Notes: generated by a model from the letters alone, not told the origin. Numbered from the stretch's first letter, positions 49,829 through 58,883 are shown. The stretch is 64,000 nucleotides of DNA from Aquicella lusitana (GCF_902459475.1 NZ_LR699114.1:1054001-1118000), one strand, 5' to 3'. Translations and numbers: made by a program.

Positions 49829-51847
49829 TTAACTCTGAATGGTTCCAGATGGTGCGCCGCTGCGACCATCGGGACAAAAGGTAATTCTATAACTCACACT
49901 GTTCGCACTCGCACTGTTGGAACAGGTAAAGCTACTGCTTTTATCATCAAAAGGATACACATAGTTTGGCGGACATGCAGTTTTATACCAAATCAATGTG
50001 TTTAAGGCATTAGCAACCCAGGTGGCATTAGAGGATCCGTTCCCTGACGCTGCGCACTGTTGCACAATACTATTGTTAGACGGAATTAAAAGACTAGATG
50101 GCGCCTCCTGCCAATTTTGGCAGCCGCAGCAACCCGTTTGCCCGCCAGTGGTATAACATGAGTTTACGTAAACGCCCGCATTGCATTGATACATGCTGGA
50201 AAAAGTCGTACCTCCGTCGGCTGGTGCATTACAAGTATAAGGTGCGTGTGAATAATTGCTATTGATCCCGCACACTTGATCCGCTGTCCAGTAGCCTAAA
50301 AATTTTCCGCACATGGTTGCTGCTGAATTTGCACTAATGGCAGACCTTTTCAAACCACAGGCCTCTCCATTTGCCTGGTTACAATCGCTATTAGCCGCAC
50401 AAGGGGTGGAACCTGCATCCGCAACCCATACGTAGGCTAGACTAGGCGGCGAGAAATTCCATGAACAACCGCCTATCGTTCCTCCGGAAGCGGTTTGATT
50501 AGCTGTCACTCCTGTTGAGCCGCATGTATAAGGATTAAATGAGTCGCGCGTAGCATTAAGCGGTTCAATTGACATTGGTACGTTGATACCATTAATACTA
50601 GTGATGTCATAAAAATCAATATCTGTTTGAAATGTCGGTTCAGCTTGCATAGCTGGTTGATTAAAGCTGACCCCAACATTGCATGCTCCTGTCCCGCCAC
50701 CGCCACAATCAGCTGTTTCACATACGCCGCTGGAACATCCTGTACGGCCGGCAATATTGCCGCTCCATACGATGGGTTGTGTTGGTGTCGGTTTATAGAC
50801 CCGCTCCGTTAACAATACTACGTTTGTGCCTGTCTTGGCGGCTAACTCATAATTTCCATTTGCCGGAGCTGGATTGACCCAAAAACAAATGCCGGCTCCT
50901 GCATTCGCACTCGGATTACAAGCAAAAGTGCCCGGTTGAACGCCAGGTTTTGCATCGCAATCTGCATTGGTTGCGCAGCCATTAATTTGTCCACCGCCAT
51001 TAAACGCAAACCAAACTTTATAGGGGCATTTGTTAACAAAAGTAAAAGTGCGTTTACCAGCGCTTGAACCCGAAATAGTAAAATTGGTTGGCGTGTCAAC
51101 AATTAACTTAGATGAAGTGTTATAAGTCACGGATAAATACTGACTGATATGACCAGGCGTGGACAGTGATTCGATTGTTGCTTGAATATGGCATTCCCCA
51201 TTAGCCGGGACACTATTGTTGCAATCGTTAGTAAAAGTTGGTGTACCAATCAATGACGAGGCTATCGTAAAATTAATGCCCGCAGGAGTAAGTGAGATTG
51301 CATTACTTGAACTATTTGATAAAGTCCAAATTAAATCTTGATAACTATTGGTTGGCATATTTTGCCCAGTGGGCGCATTAGTAAACGCTAAGCTAGCTCC
51401 GCCACCGCTAGAAATTACATTAAAATTCAGTGTTGGTGCAGGCGAGATTGTTTGGAAAGTAGGACCATAATTAATCATAACATTCTGCTGAACTTTGCCA
51501 GTAGTTCCTCCTGCCGAAATAGTAACAGAAACATGACACTGCCCATTCGGCGAAACATAATGCGCCTTCCCATTATATTGGCAGTCGTCGCTAAATTGCC
51601 ATGCGGTGAGGGGAGAGACTGGCGTTAACTGTGTTTTATTGGCAGCCATATTTAATTGGATAGGTGCGGTAGGAACGTTATTTTTAATTGTATAAGTGAC
51701 TGTTTGTGTTGTATTGATCGCCATATTTTGCACCGTTTCTGCTGAAACAATCACTAATGGTGCTTTACTGCCCGCATGAGCCGATATAGTAAAAAAGACA
51801 CTTAAAGCGTAGAGGCAAAATAATTTTTGTAAAAAAGTATTTTTCAT
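49829..51847 (-). CDS. Secreted thaumatin-like protein
   Basis: A 672-residue protein with a Sec signal peptide (cleavage near AHA-GS), two Ig-like beta-rich modules (residues about 28-150 and 155-275), then a thaumatin domain. The thaumatin part begins TFTFVNKCPYKVWFAFNG and has CETADCGG then CNVGVSFNQPA. It continues with DFYDITSINGINVPMSIEP and ends ACPPNYVYPFDDKSSSF then YRITFCPDG, with many paired cysteines. Plant thaumatin-like proteins bind or cut beta-glucans; in bacteria the role is unknown. Two Cys-rich inserts (CATNADCDAKPG and CAANSDCNQANG) are extra. It starts 7 bp after the outer-membrane barrel gene and is likely cotranscribed. Confidence 0.85.
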   Translation of the reverse strand: MKNTFLQKLFCLYALSVFFTISAHAGSKAPLVIVSAETVQNMAINTTQTVTYTIKNNVPTAPIQLNMAANKTQLTPVSPLTAWQFSDDCQYNGKAHYVSPNGQCHVSVTISAGGTTGKVQQNVMINYGPTFQTISPAPTLNFNVISSGGGASLAFTNAPTGQNMPTNSYQDLIWTLSNSSSNAISLTPAGINFTIASSLIGTPTFTNDCNNSVPANGECHIQATIESLSTPGHISQYLSVTYNTSSKLIVDTPTNFTISGSSAGKRTFTFVNKCPYKVWFAFNGGGQINGCATNADCDAKPGVQPGTFACNPSANAGAGICFWVNPAPANGNYELAAKTGTNVVLLTERVYKPTPTQPIVWSGNIAGRTGCSSGVCETADCGGGGTGACNVGVSFNQPAMQAEPTFQTDIDFYDITSINGINVPMSIEPLNATRDSFNPYTCGSTGVTANQTASGGTIGGCSWNFSPPSLAYVWVADAGSTPCAANSDCNQANGEACGLKRSAISANSAATMCGKFLGYWTADQVCGINSNYSHAPYTCNAPADGGTTFSSMYQCNAGVYVNSCYTTGGQTGCCGCQNWQEAPSSLLIPSNNSIVQQCAASGNGSSNATWVANALNTLIWYKTACPPNYVYPFDDKSSSFTCSNSASANSVSYRITFCPDGRSGAPSGTIQS

Positions 51848-51853
51848 AGCGAC

Positions 51854-52663
51854 TTATCCAAATAAATAACTGAGACCGACTAAAACCGACTGAGACTCTA
51901 TTTTAACTTTGATCGGTTTTCCCAATGTCACACCTGTACTGTAATCATATTTACTGCTTTCAGCATTGCCCGAGTTAGCATATAGGTAGCGTGCTGATAA
52001 GACTAAATTGTGGCAAATTGGCACTTTGATGCCGGCGCCCGCTTCATAAGCAAATTGAATTTGAGGATTTTTTGATAAGGAATAAAAGCCCCCATCTGCG
52101 CCGACATTCGGTAATGGATTATTTTCAAAACTAAGCGTATTTCTTGCGGCGCCAGCTCCCACTTCAATAAAAAGCATAATGCCTTCCCACAGGGGGCGAA
52201 AATCCAATTCCGTATCCAGCATTAAACGGCTGCTGCTTACTTTCATGTTATAGGTTGAATTGGCAAAATCAGGTAGACCGTATTGCAAAACGATACCATC
52301 ACGCGAGGTTTGATTGTAATAAGCATTAATACCAAGCGAGACGCTGTGAAATAGATAGCGAATATCGCGATAAGCAGAGTCAATATCAACATCGTAAGAG
52401 ATACCTATTGCTGGTGCAAAGTCGATGGGATGGCCGCTTACGTTAAAGCTGTCGGTTCTAAAGCTTTCAGGAGGAAATACAATATGCTTTTCATTATCTC
52501 CAAATTCAATAACGCTGCCGCCCGCTAATAAATTAATAGCAGTCTTGCCTGCTGCCACGGGTGAGCAAACGCCTATTCCCAAGCAAAAAACCAGGCTGGC
52601 TTTAATAAAGAGAGGAGAAATTTTTTTTGTTGCAATCATTCCTTTCATTCTTTGAAAAATCAT
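51854..52663 (-). CDS. Outer-membrane beta-barrel protein, unknown function
   Basis: A 269-residue exported protein with a signal peptide (residues about 17-39, cleavage near VAA-GK). The mature part alternates short amphipathic strands rich in Tyr, Asn and Gly and ends SVLVGLSYLFG, a typical barrel C-terminus with aromatic and hydrophobic residues. Segments such as IDSAYRDIRYLFHSVSLGINAYYNQ suggest eight to ten strands. ATG 52663 has AAGGA seven bases upstream. It lies just upstream of the thaumatin-like gene, which suggests a joint role at the cell surface (inference). Confidence 0.7.
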   Translation of the reverse strand: MIFQRMKGMIATKKISPLFIKASLVFCLGIGVCSPVAAGKTAINLLAGGSVIEFGDNEKHIVFPPESFRTDSFNVSGHPIDFAPAIGISYDVDIDSAYRDIRYLFHSVSLGINAYYNQTSRDGIVLQYGLPDFANSTYNMKVSSSRLMLDTELDFRPLWEGIMLFIEVGAGAARNTLSFENNPLPNVGADGGFYSLSKNPQIQFAYEAGAGIKVPICHNLVLSARYLYANSGNAESSKYDYSTGVTLGKPIKVKIESQSVLVGLSYLFG

Positions 52664-52833
52664 TTAAACATCCTTGCCCAAAGCTGCATTACAATAGAGA
52701 AGAAGTTGAAAGATACTATGACATTAACTGTATTTTAAAATCAAAGAATATGTTTTAGGGGGTAAAATAAAGGCTTAGCAGGGGAAATGATGCATTTATT
52801 TTTTGAATCCATGGCCTCTGGTATCCAAGCATA

Positions 52834-52861
52834 ATGGCCGGTAATAAGAGTTACCGGCCAT
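52834..52861. other. Perfect 11-bp hairpin after the amidohydrolase gene
   Basis: ATGGCCGGTAA and TTACCGGCCAT form a perfect stem around TAAGAG. It lies about 53 bp downstream of the stop of the minus-strand amidohydrolase gene. It is a likely transcript end or repeat, though no T-tract is present on either side. It shares the CCGGTAA/TTACCGG core with the dyad at 9125-9251. Confidence 0.55.
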
Positions 52862-52913
52862 GGTGGTTGTCATGGAGACGGCGGATTCAAACAATCAATG
52901 CAACTCAGCTTTT

Positions 52914-54212
52914 TTACCCTTTAAATACTTCCCCATCCTTCATCACGAAATGAACATGTTCAAGCGCATGAATATTAGTCAAAGGATTTTCTAGCACCCC
53001 TATTATGTCTGCGTGATACCCAACCCTGATTTGGCCACGATCTTGTAATCTTAATAAATCAGCAGCATTGATTGTCGCTGTGCGTATGGCATCAATTGGT
53101 TGCATACCTCGCCTGACGAGTGCTGCAAATTCTTTTGCATTTTCACCGTGGGGAATAACTGGGGAATCTGTTCCAAACGCAATTTTGACACCCGACTTAA
53201 TTGCTTTTTGCAGATTTTTCTTAGCTATTGGCATCAAGTATTCAGCTTTTTTTCGTGTAATTGGACTTAGAATGTCGAGGTTAATAGCGTCTGTTACATA
53301 AGTAGTAGGAATTAAAAATGTTCCATGCTGTTTCATTAAACGGATGCTTTCATCATCTAGCAAAGAACCATGCTCAATGGAACGTACACCTGCTTTCACT
53401 GCAGCATTTATTCCTTCTGTGCCGTGAGCATGAACGGCAACCGGTATATCATGTCGGCCGGCTTCATCCACCATCGCTTTTAATTCTTCATAACTATATT
53501 GTTGATTGCCAACTCCATCCTCTTCTGAAAGCACACCAGCTGTAGCCGCCGCCTTTATGACTTTAGCGCCGTGCTTAATTTGGTAACGAACCGATTTAAT
53601 GACCTCATCAACTCCATCCGCGATCCCGGTGCGATAACTAACGGGTAGAACATTCGGTGCATATGGACCGAACATATCAGGATCCATGTGCCCACCTGTA
53701 ATACTTAATCCGTGGCCGGCAGGTATGATATGAGGCGCTACAATCCAACCCGCTTCGCTTGCTTTGGCCAAGGCCACATCAACAAATCCTTCGCCGGGGG
53801 TCAGGCCTAGATTTCTTACTGTCGTAAATCCGGCCATTAACAATATTCTGGCATTTTTAACTCCGCGTACCGTCGACATGGCATCATCATCCTGTACCAG
53901 CTGAAGCTTGAATTGTTGATTAAAATCGTTAGGAAGATGAACGTGCATATCCATCAAACCAGGCAATAAAGTAAGATTGGATTTTTTGATTATTATTGCT
54001 GTTGCTGGAACATTTGCTGGATTAATTGCTACAATTTTTTTTCCATCTATTAGCAAATTTGCTGGTTTTATGAGTTTTCCTGTCTTTATATCTAGATATT
54101 GTTTGGCTTGAAGATAAATAGTCGCAGAAATTGCTTGCGTCGTAGAAAAAACCAAAGCGAGAAATATAAACGTTTTAAAAGCCGACTTAATCTGTGTTTT
54201 CTTAATGTTCAA
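52914..54212 (-). CDS. Exported metal-dependent amidohydrolase
   Basis: A 432-residue protein with a signal peptide (residues about 10-30, cleavage near ISA-TI), predicted to be periplasmic or secreted. Metal ligands of the amidohydrolase superfamily are visible: GLMDMHVHL (HxH), the carboxylated-Lys stretch HGAKVIKAAATAG, VAVHAHGTEG, RSIEHGSLLDD and AFGTDSPV. The sequence group resembles imidazolonepropionase-like or Xaa-Arg/Xaa-Pro dipeptidases of the Sgx type, so it probably cleaves small peptides. The GITGGHMD-like SITGGHMDPDMFGP motif supports this. It converges on no gene; the alkD remnant lies upstream. Confidence 0.88.
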   Translation of the reverse strand: MNIKKTQIKSAFKTFIFLALVFSTTQAISATIYLQAKQYLDIKTGKLIKPANLLIDGKKIVAINPANVPATAIIIKKSNLTLLPGLMDMHVHLPNDFNQQFKLQLVQDDDAMSTVRGVKNARILLMAGFTTVRNLGLTPGEGFVDVALAKASEAGWIVAPHIIPAGHGLSITGGHMDPDMFGPYAPNVLPVSYRTGIADGVDEVIKSVRYQIKHGAKVIKAAATAGVLSEEDGVGNQQYSYEELKAMVDEAGRHDIPVAVHAHGTEGINAAVKAGVRSIEHGSLLDDESIRLMKQHGTFLIPTTYVTDAINLDILSPITRKKAEYLMPIAKKNLQKAIKSGVKIAFGTDSPVIPHGENAKEFAALVRRGMQPIDAIRTATINAADLLRLQDRGQIRVGYHADIIGVLENPLTNIHALEHVHFVMKDGEVFKG

Positions 54213-54770
54213 TATCTTGTTTCTCTTGATTTTAATAAATATTTATTTCGTTCCTCAGCGGGGAATCTTTCAATAGCATACCTTAACATAGTACGAGGCA
54301 TAATTTTATAATGCTTTTTTAAAAATTTTTTAAGTGCCGTGATATTCCTTTTACCCACTTCACGCAGGATCCATCCCGTTGCCTTGTGAATGAGATCTTC
54401 ATCGTCGTTTAAAAGAATTTCAGCAATTTTCAGCGCATCAACCACGTTCTTGCAACGTACAAAATGTAGCGTTGAGACTATCGCAATTCGCCTATCCCAT
54501 ATACGCTTTGAACGCGCCAGCTTGTAAAGAATTTCCTTATATTGCATGAGCAATAGATCGTTCATCATGCGTGTTTGATTTCATTAATTTTAAAACATCC
54601 TGAAGATGCAGATCATAAAAATCCTTTGCAAGATTACGTATACGTGCAGCAGTTACTCCTAGAAAAATATCCGATTGACTATTCTTGAAAAATTTACGAA
54701 TATTTTCTGCCTTTGCTCTGTCACCTTTTTTTCTTAATTCACTTTTTAGTTTGATTAATTCAGTCGTCAT
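54209..54770 (-). pseudogene. alkD: AlkD-type DNA glycosylase remnant with central deletion and frameshift
   Basis: Two minus-strand frames belong to one alkylpurine DNA glycosylase of the AlkD HEAT-repeat family. The N-terminal piece (54770-54537) ends LMKSNTHDERSIAHAI and then stops. The C-terminal piece (from about 54550 to 54209) begins near EILYKLARSKRIWDRRIAIVST and ends with HKATGWILREVGKRN and MPRTMLRYAIERFPAEER. Both match AlkD closely, but the middle of the protein, roughly 55-60 residues including the NNWDLVD region, is missing and the frame is shifted at the joint. A deletion at the joint best explains this. The gene is most likely inactive. It is probably recent because both flanks are well preserved. 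Confidence 0.8.
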
Positions 54771-54804
54771 ATTAAGTCAATTTTATAAATTCCGCATATG
54801 ATAT

Positions 54805-55173
54805 TTAGTTGGTAAAGATTTTGTTCCTAATCATCCATTGATTATTTATTTTTAACAGCGTAATGTAATCTGTGAAAACCAAATCACCCACAGCAACTCG
54901 TGCTTTCACTATGGCAGCGTCGTTTGTTTTATCTATTAAGAGAATTTCTTTATCGTATTTCTCACCTTTATTTGCGGAAGTTGGCATAGTCGTGACTCTT
55001 GCCATGAATTCAGTGCATGTCCAATCACAAATCTTACCATTTAAACTACCGGTGACATGAGCCTCGGGATGAAAAGCCTGCTTTAGTTGCTCGGTATTGC
55101 CATAATAACTTCCCTTAAAATATAAGTTAATAATTTCTGTAATACGTTGAGTGTCAGCATCAGTTGCAATCAT
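54805..55173 (-). CDS. NTF2/SnoaL-like small protein
   Basis: A protein of about 122 residues with the cone-shaped NTF2-like fold: an N-terminal helix (QRITEIINLYFKGSYYGNTEQLKQAFHPEAHVTG) followed by beta strands and ending DYITLLKINNQWMIRNKIF. Its best match by eye is the SnoaL or lumazine-binding-like group, whose members include small hydrolases and binding proteins. No catalytic residues can be assigned. ATG 55173 is favoured because GGTGAAG precedes it; ATG 55185 would overlap the upstream gene further. It is translationally close to the isochorismatase-like gene and likely cotranscribed. Confidence 0.7.
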   Translation of the reverse strand: MIATDADTQRITEIINLYFKGSYYGNTEQLKQAFHPEAHVTGSLNGKICDWTCTEFMARVTTMPTSANKGEKYDKEILLIDKTNDAAIVKARVAVGDLVFTDYITLLKINNQWMIRNKIFTN

Positions 55174-55783
55174 TATCTTCACCATTTTTGTTTAAAAATT
55201 GTATAAATTCATTTGAGTTAATGCTTCTACCAAAATGGTGAACAACATTAGTCAAAAAATAATTTTTCTGTTCCTGGGTAAAGGCAGATGAAGCATCTTC
55301 GATTACTATGGCTTCATAACCCAGATCATGCGCAGCTCGCATGGTTGATTCTACACACACATGCAAGGCATATCCCATAATGTATAAGGTATTGATGCGA
55401 TTATTGCGCAAATAAGCATCCAGATTGGATCCTGAAAAAGCACTGCTTCCCACTCTGCCTTGTAGAACGAATTCTTGTCCTTCAGGTTTAAATGGCGCTG
55501 GAAATCGGCTGGCCATTGAGCCTGCTAAAAAAGTCCTCTTTATTGGAATGGCTGCGCGCAATCCGTGATTTGCCTGCCCTAGTTCTTTATATGTTTTGGT
55601 ATAACTTAGCCCCGAATGAATGATGTGCATATGAGAGCTGCGCGCATGATGCAGAACTTTTTCTGCACTCCTTAATGAAGTTGTAAATTGTTCCTTATCA
55701 ACCAAAGGATTAAGCTTGCCTTTTTCACTTAGCCATTCATTCTGAAATTCAATTAACAATAGTGCGCTATGATCTAGCCTCAT
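55160..55783 (-). CDS. Isochorismatase-family cysteine hydrolase-like protein with altered triad
   Basis: A 207-residue protein of the isochorismatase-like fold. The nucleophile Cys143 is in GYALHVCVESTMRAAHDLGY, the usual block. The expected aspartate of ID-x-Q is Glu12 (LLLIEFQNEWL), and the expected lysine is Arg110 (LQGRVGSSAFSGSNLDAYL). A subgroup with glutamate at the first position is known, but the lysine is usually kept, so activity is uncertain. The family includes nicotinamidases, isochorismatases and other amidases. It heads a small operon with the NTF2-like gene and diverges from a MerR regulator across a palindromic operator. Confidence 0.8.
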   Translation of the reverse strand: MRLDHSALLLIEFQNEWLSEKGKLNPLVDKEQFTTSLRSAEKVLHHARSSHMHIIHSGLSYTKTYKELGQANHGLRAAIPIKRTFLAGSMASRFPAPFKPEGQEFVLQGRVGSSAFSGSNLDAYLRNNRINTLYIMGYALHVCVESTMRAAHDLGYEAIVIEDASSAFTQEQKNYFLTNVVHHFGRSINSNEFIQFLNKNGEDNDCN

Positions 55784-55806
55784 GGTCCCACCCTCTTCTA
55801 ATGATG

Positions 55807-55852
55807 TTATATTACATTAATTGTAATTTAATAGCAATAAATGTAATATAAT
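55807..55852. promoter_or_regulatory. Palindromic operator between isochorismatase-like and MerR genes
   Basis: TTATATTACATTAATTG at 55807-55823 is matched by CAATAAATGTAATATAA at 55835-55851, a 17-bp inverted repeat with one mismatch around an 11-bp spacer. It sits in the 140-bp region between two divergent starts, as expected for the binding site of the MerR protein that it precedes. Confidence 0.7.
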
Positions 55853-55923
55853 AGCTTAGAACAAAAAATACCGCCAATTTATTATGGTTGTAATGCATTA
55901 ATCTGAAAGGAAAATGGACCAAT

Positions 55924-56262
55924 ATGGCAAAGAAAAACCAAAAAATTCAATCTGTTAAAGAGAAGAGCGTATTATCTGATTATGATTTCTTAAGTAAGTT
56001 AATAGTAGGGATCGGTGAAGTATCGAAAATCACCGGTATTCCGCAAAGGCAATTACGATATTGGCAGGAAAAAGGGTTAATTCAAACAGCCGATGAGGCT
56101 GGATCAACAATCAGGCGGTTCGATTACTTGGAAATCAAAAAAATCCTACTTATAAAAGAGCTATTAGAGGAAGGTTACACCCTCGAGGCGGCAGCAAAAA
56201 AAATAGAAAAGCGAATGGAATCAATTAATTCAGCATTTAAAAAATTAAAAAAACTTTCATAA
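55924..56262 (+). CDS. MerR-family transcriptional regulator
   Basis: A 112-residue regulator. The winged helix reads GIGEVSKITGIPQRQLRYWQEKGLIQTADEAGSTIRRFDYLEIKKI, then a coiled coil (LLEEGYTLEAAAKKIEKRM) for dimerisation. There is no effector-binding domain, so it may act as a simple repressor or sense its ligand through the dimer interface. Divergence from the isochorismatase-like operon over a 17-bp palindrome makes that operon and itself the likely targets. Its 3' end abuts the remnant of an IS-interrupted MFS gene on the other strand (56257-56379). Confidence 0.85.
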   Translation: MAKKNQKIQSVKEKSVLSDYDFLSKLIVGIGEVSKITGIPQRQLRYWQEKGLIQTADEAGSTIRRFDYLEIKKILLIKELLEEGYTLEAAAKKIEKRMESINSAFKKLKKLS

Positions 56263-56379
56263 CGTTCTTGCATTAGTAAATTGATAAAGTCCAACCATTA
56301 CTAAACATAAAGCTATATAAATAAGTGGCAACATTAGCAACGTTGTTTTGAACATTCCAAGGCTTAATACTGAAAGGGT
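56257..56379 (-). pseudogene. 3' end of MFS transporter gene cut off by the IS21 element
   Basis: The last 39 or so codons of the Bcr/CflA-type gene whose 5' part lies beyond the IS at 58982-60047. They read SVLSLGMFKTTLLMLPLIYI then VGLYQFTNARTL, a final membrane span plus tail. Joining to the upstream part after removing the IS and one copy of the 7-bp duplication gives an uninterrupted frame (GMATL-SVLSLG). The stop at 56257 lies 3 bp from the end of the convergent merR gene. An apparent longer frame to 56451 is partly IS sequence. Confidence 0.85.
56373..56379 (+). repeat. Target-site duplication, left copy
   Basis: AAAGGGT directly precedes the IS left end and is repeated exactly at 58982-58988 after the right end. 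A 7-bp duplication is consistent with IS21-family transposition, whose duplications are reported as 4-8 bp. Confidence 0.9.
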
Positions 56380-56587
56380 TGTGTATTCCGACCTTATTAG
56401 ACCACCTATTCCGGTAACATTGGGCCATCCATTCTGATTTTTCTGGGCCACTGGTTCTGGCCGTATTGGATCATCTGTTACGGGACATTGGGCCAGTGAT
56501 TACGGCGTCATTGGGCTACTTACCAGCTCACGATAGTTTATTTTTTATACAATATCCTCTTGTTTTCAAAGCGAGGGGGTAGTAATC

Positions 56588-58120
56588 GTGAGATATATAA
56601 GTATGCGTAAAATCAGTGAAGTTTTAAGGCAATACCATGAGTTAAAATGCAGCCATCGAGTTATTGCAAGAAGTTTAAATATTGGAAAGACAACCGTTAC
56701 AAGATACTTAGAACGGGCGAAAGCAGCAGGAATTAATTGGCCTTTGCCGCAATCGATGACAGAAGAAGATTTATACAATCGTCTTTTTCCATCTGCTGTA
56801 AAGGTCTCAAGACAGAAGGCATTTCCTGATTGGGAACGGGTCTATAAAGAGCTACGCAAAAAGGGCGTGACCTTACAACTACTCTGGCGAGAATATCGCG
56901 ATGTTCAGCCGGAGGGCCTGGGTTATTCCCAATTTTGTACCCACTATCGAGCTTATCTCAAGGCGACATCACCCATCATGCGGCAAGTACACAAAGGTGG
57001 TGAAAAAACATTTGTAGACTATGCGGGCATGACAGTACCTTGGATTGATCCAGGGACAGGCGAAATTCATGAAGCACAAATTTTTGTAGGCTGTTTAGGC
57101 GCATCACAATTTACTTTTGCTGAAGCAACTGCCACGCAGCAAATACCTGATTGGATTCAATCACACGTCAGAATGTGGGAATATTTTGGCGGGGTCAGTG
57201 AAATCGTTGTACCAGACAATTTAAAAGCGGGTGTAAAAAAATCTCACCGCTATGATCCCGACATCAATGCAAACTATCAGCATGTGGGCGAGCATTATGG
57301 TTTTGCCATTGTTCCTGCGCGTGTTTATGAAGCAAAAGACAAAGCAAAAGTTGAAAATGCGGTTGGTATAGTTGAAAGACAAATTCTTGCGCCAATGCGG
57401 CATATCACTTTTACGAGTATTGCTGAAATTAACGCAGCCATCAAACCTCGTCTTGCTGTCCTTAACAATCAATCCTTTCAAAAAATGAAAACATCAAGAC
57501 GGGCATTATTTGAAGAAATAGATAAATCAGCGCTAAAGCCACTGCCACCCGAAAAATACCAATACGCCGAATGGCAACACGCAAAAGTTCATATCGATTA
57601 TCATTTTGTATTTGACGATCATTATTACAGCGTGCCGTATAAATATATTCATCATGAAGTTGAGATCCGTGCTACAGCTAACACGGTGGAGTGTTTTTAT
57701 GAGAGAAAACGTATTGCTTCACATCCACGCAGTTATCATCGGTATAAACACAGCACCATCAAGGAACACATGCCGCCTGCACATCGTGCACATGCGGAAT
57801 GGTCGCCAGACCGCATGAAGCGATGGGCAAATAAAATTGGCCCGCATACGATGAAGTTTATTGATCGCTTAATCGCCTCGCGCGCGTTTCCAGAACAAGC
57901 TTATCGCGCTTGCCTTGGTGTGCTTCGCCTAGGCTCAAGATATGGCGAAAACCGTCTTGAAAAAGCCTGCGCTATCGCCAATGAATCTGGTGCAACACGT
58001 TACAGCCAAGTCGAAGCAATATTAAAAAACAAACTTGATACTGTTCCCAATTCTCATTCGACGAATACGCCTGTTATTTCGTCGCATGGAAATATCCGTG
58101 GTTCTGACTATTACAAATAA
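56588..58120 (+). CDS. istA: IS21-family transposase IstA
   Basis: A 510-residue DDE transposase. The N-terminal helix-turn-helix (KISEVLRQYHELKCSHRVIARSLNIGKTTVTRYL) binds the ends. The catalytic core has the first Asp in KTFVDYAGMTVPW, the second in EIVVPDNLKAGVKK and the Glu in KAKVENAVGIVERQIL. The C-terminal part (HDHYYSVPYKY-like FDDHYYSVPYKY region) is typical of IstA. Translation starts at GTG 56588, with ATG at 56603 as an alternative. It works with IstB, whose gene begins 16 bp after its stop. Confidence 0.95.
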   Translation: MRYISMRKISEVLRQYHELKCSHRVIARSLNIGKTTVTRYLERAKAAGINWPLPQSMTEEDLYNRLFPSAVKVSRQKAFPDWERVYKELRKKGVTLQLLWREYRDVQPEGLGYSQFCTHYRAYLKATSPIMRQVHKGGEKTFVDYAGMTVPWIDPGTGEIHEAQIFVGCLGASQFTFAEATATQQIPDWIQSHVRMWEYFGGVSEIVVPDNLKAGVKKSHRYDPDINANYQHVGEHYGFAIVPARVYEAKDKAKVENAVGIVERQILAPMRHITFTSIAEINAAIKPRLAVLNNQSFQKMKTSRRALFEEIDKSALKPLPPEKYQYAEWQHAKVHIDYHFVFDDHYYSVPYKYIHHEVEIRATANTVECFYERKRIASHPRSYHRYKHSTIKEHMPPAHRAHAEWSPDRMKRWANKIGPHTMKFIDRLIASRAFPEQAYRACLGVLRLGSRYGENRLEKACAIANESGATRYSQVEAILKNKLDTVPNSHSTNTPVISSHGNIRGSDYYK

Positions 58121-58136
58121 AACTGGAGATAAAAAG

Positions 58137-58883
58137 ATGTTAACTCAACCAACGTTAGAAAAACTAAGAGCGCTAAAATTATCTGGAATGGCAGAAGCTT
58201 TTTGTGAACAATTACAAAAACCCATGCCTGATCTGGATTTTGAAGCTCGCTTAGGGTTGTTGATCGATCGTGAATGGTATTTGAGAGAAAACCGCCGCTT
58301 AAACAGACGGCTTGCACAAGCAAAACTTAAAGCTCAGGCTTGCATCGAGGACATTGATTTTAAACATACCCGCAATTTAAACAAAACTGTCGTACAAGAA
58401 CTTGCCCGAGGGCAATGGATTCAACAACACTTGAACTTACTGATTACTGGGCCAACGGGTTGCGGCAAAACTTATATTGCCTGCGCGCTTGCACATAAGA
58501 CTTGCTTGATTGGCATGTCTGCGCGTTATTATCGACTCCCACGTCTTTGGCATGAATTAAAAATCGCAAAAGCAAATGGTAGCTATGCTAATTGGCTCGC
58601 ACAACTAGCAAAAATTGATGTTCTTATCTTAGATGATTGGGGATTAGCAACTCCTGACGATGACCAACGCCGCGATCTGTTAGAAATACTTGATGATCGC
58701 TACCAACGAAAATCAACTATCATCACCAGTCAGTTACCAATCACACATTGGCATGAACATTTGAATGATGCCACTCTTGCAGACGCTATCCTTGATAGAT
58801 TAATTCACAACTCAATCAGATTGGAATTAGATGGCGATTCACTTAGAAAAAAACAAAAATCTTTACAGACCGATGAAGTTTAA
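58137..58883 (+). CDS. istB: IS21-family helper ATPase IstB
   Basis: A 248-residue AAA+ ATPase that selects and remodels the target for IstA. The Walker A motif GPTGCGKTYIACALA lies at about residue 105 and the Walker B VLILDDWGLA near 160; the N-terminal helical domain is LEKLRALKLSGMAEAFCEQL. The start at ATG 58137 with a GGAG Shine-Dalgarno is preferred over an earlier in-frame ATG at 58035 that lies inside istA. Confidence 0.95.
   Translation: MLTQPTLEKLRALKLSGMAEAFCEQLQKPMPDLDFEARLGLLIDREWYLRENRRLNRRLAQAKLKAQACIEDIDFKHTRNLNKTVVQELARGQWIQQHLNLLITGPTGCGKTYIACALAHKTCLIGMSARYYRLPRLWHELKIAKANGSYANWLAQLAKIDVLILDDWGLATPDDDQRRDLLEILDDRYQRKSTIITSQLPITHWHEHLNDATLADAILDRLIHNSIRLELDGDSLRKKQKSLQTDEV

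Noticed and set aside
56257-56451. Independent 64-codon membrane protein
   Set aside because: Its 5' half is IS21 end sequence; the 3' half is the missing tail of the interrupted MFS gene.
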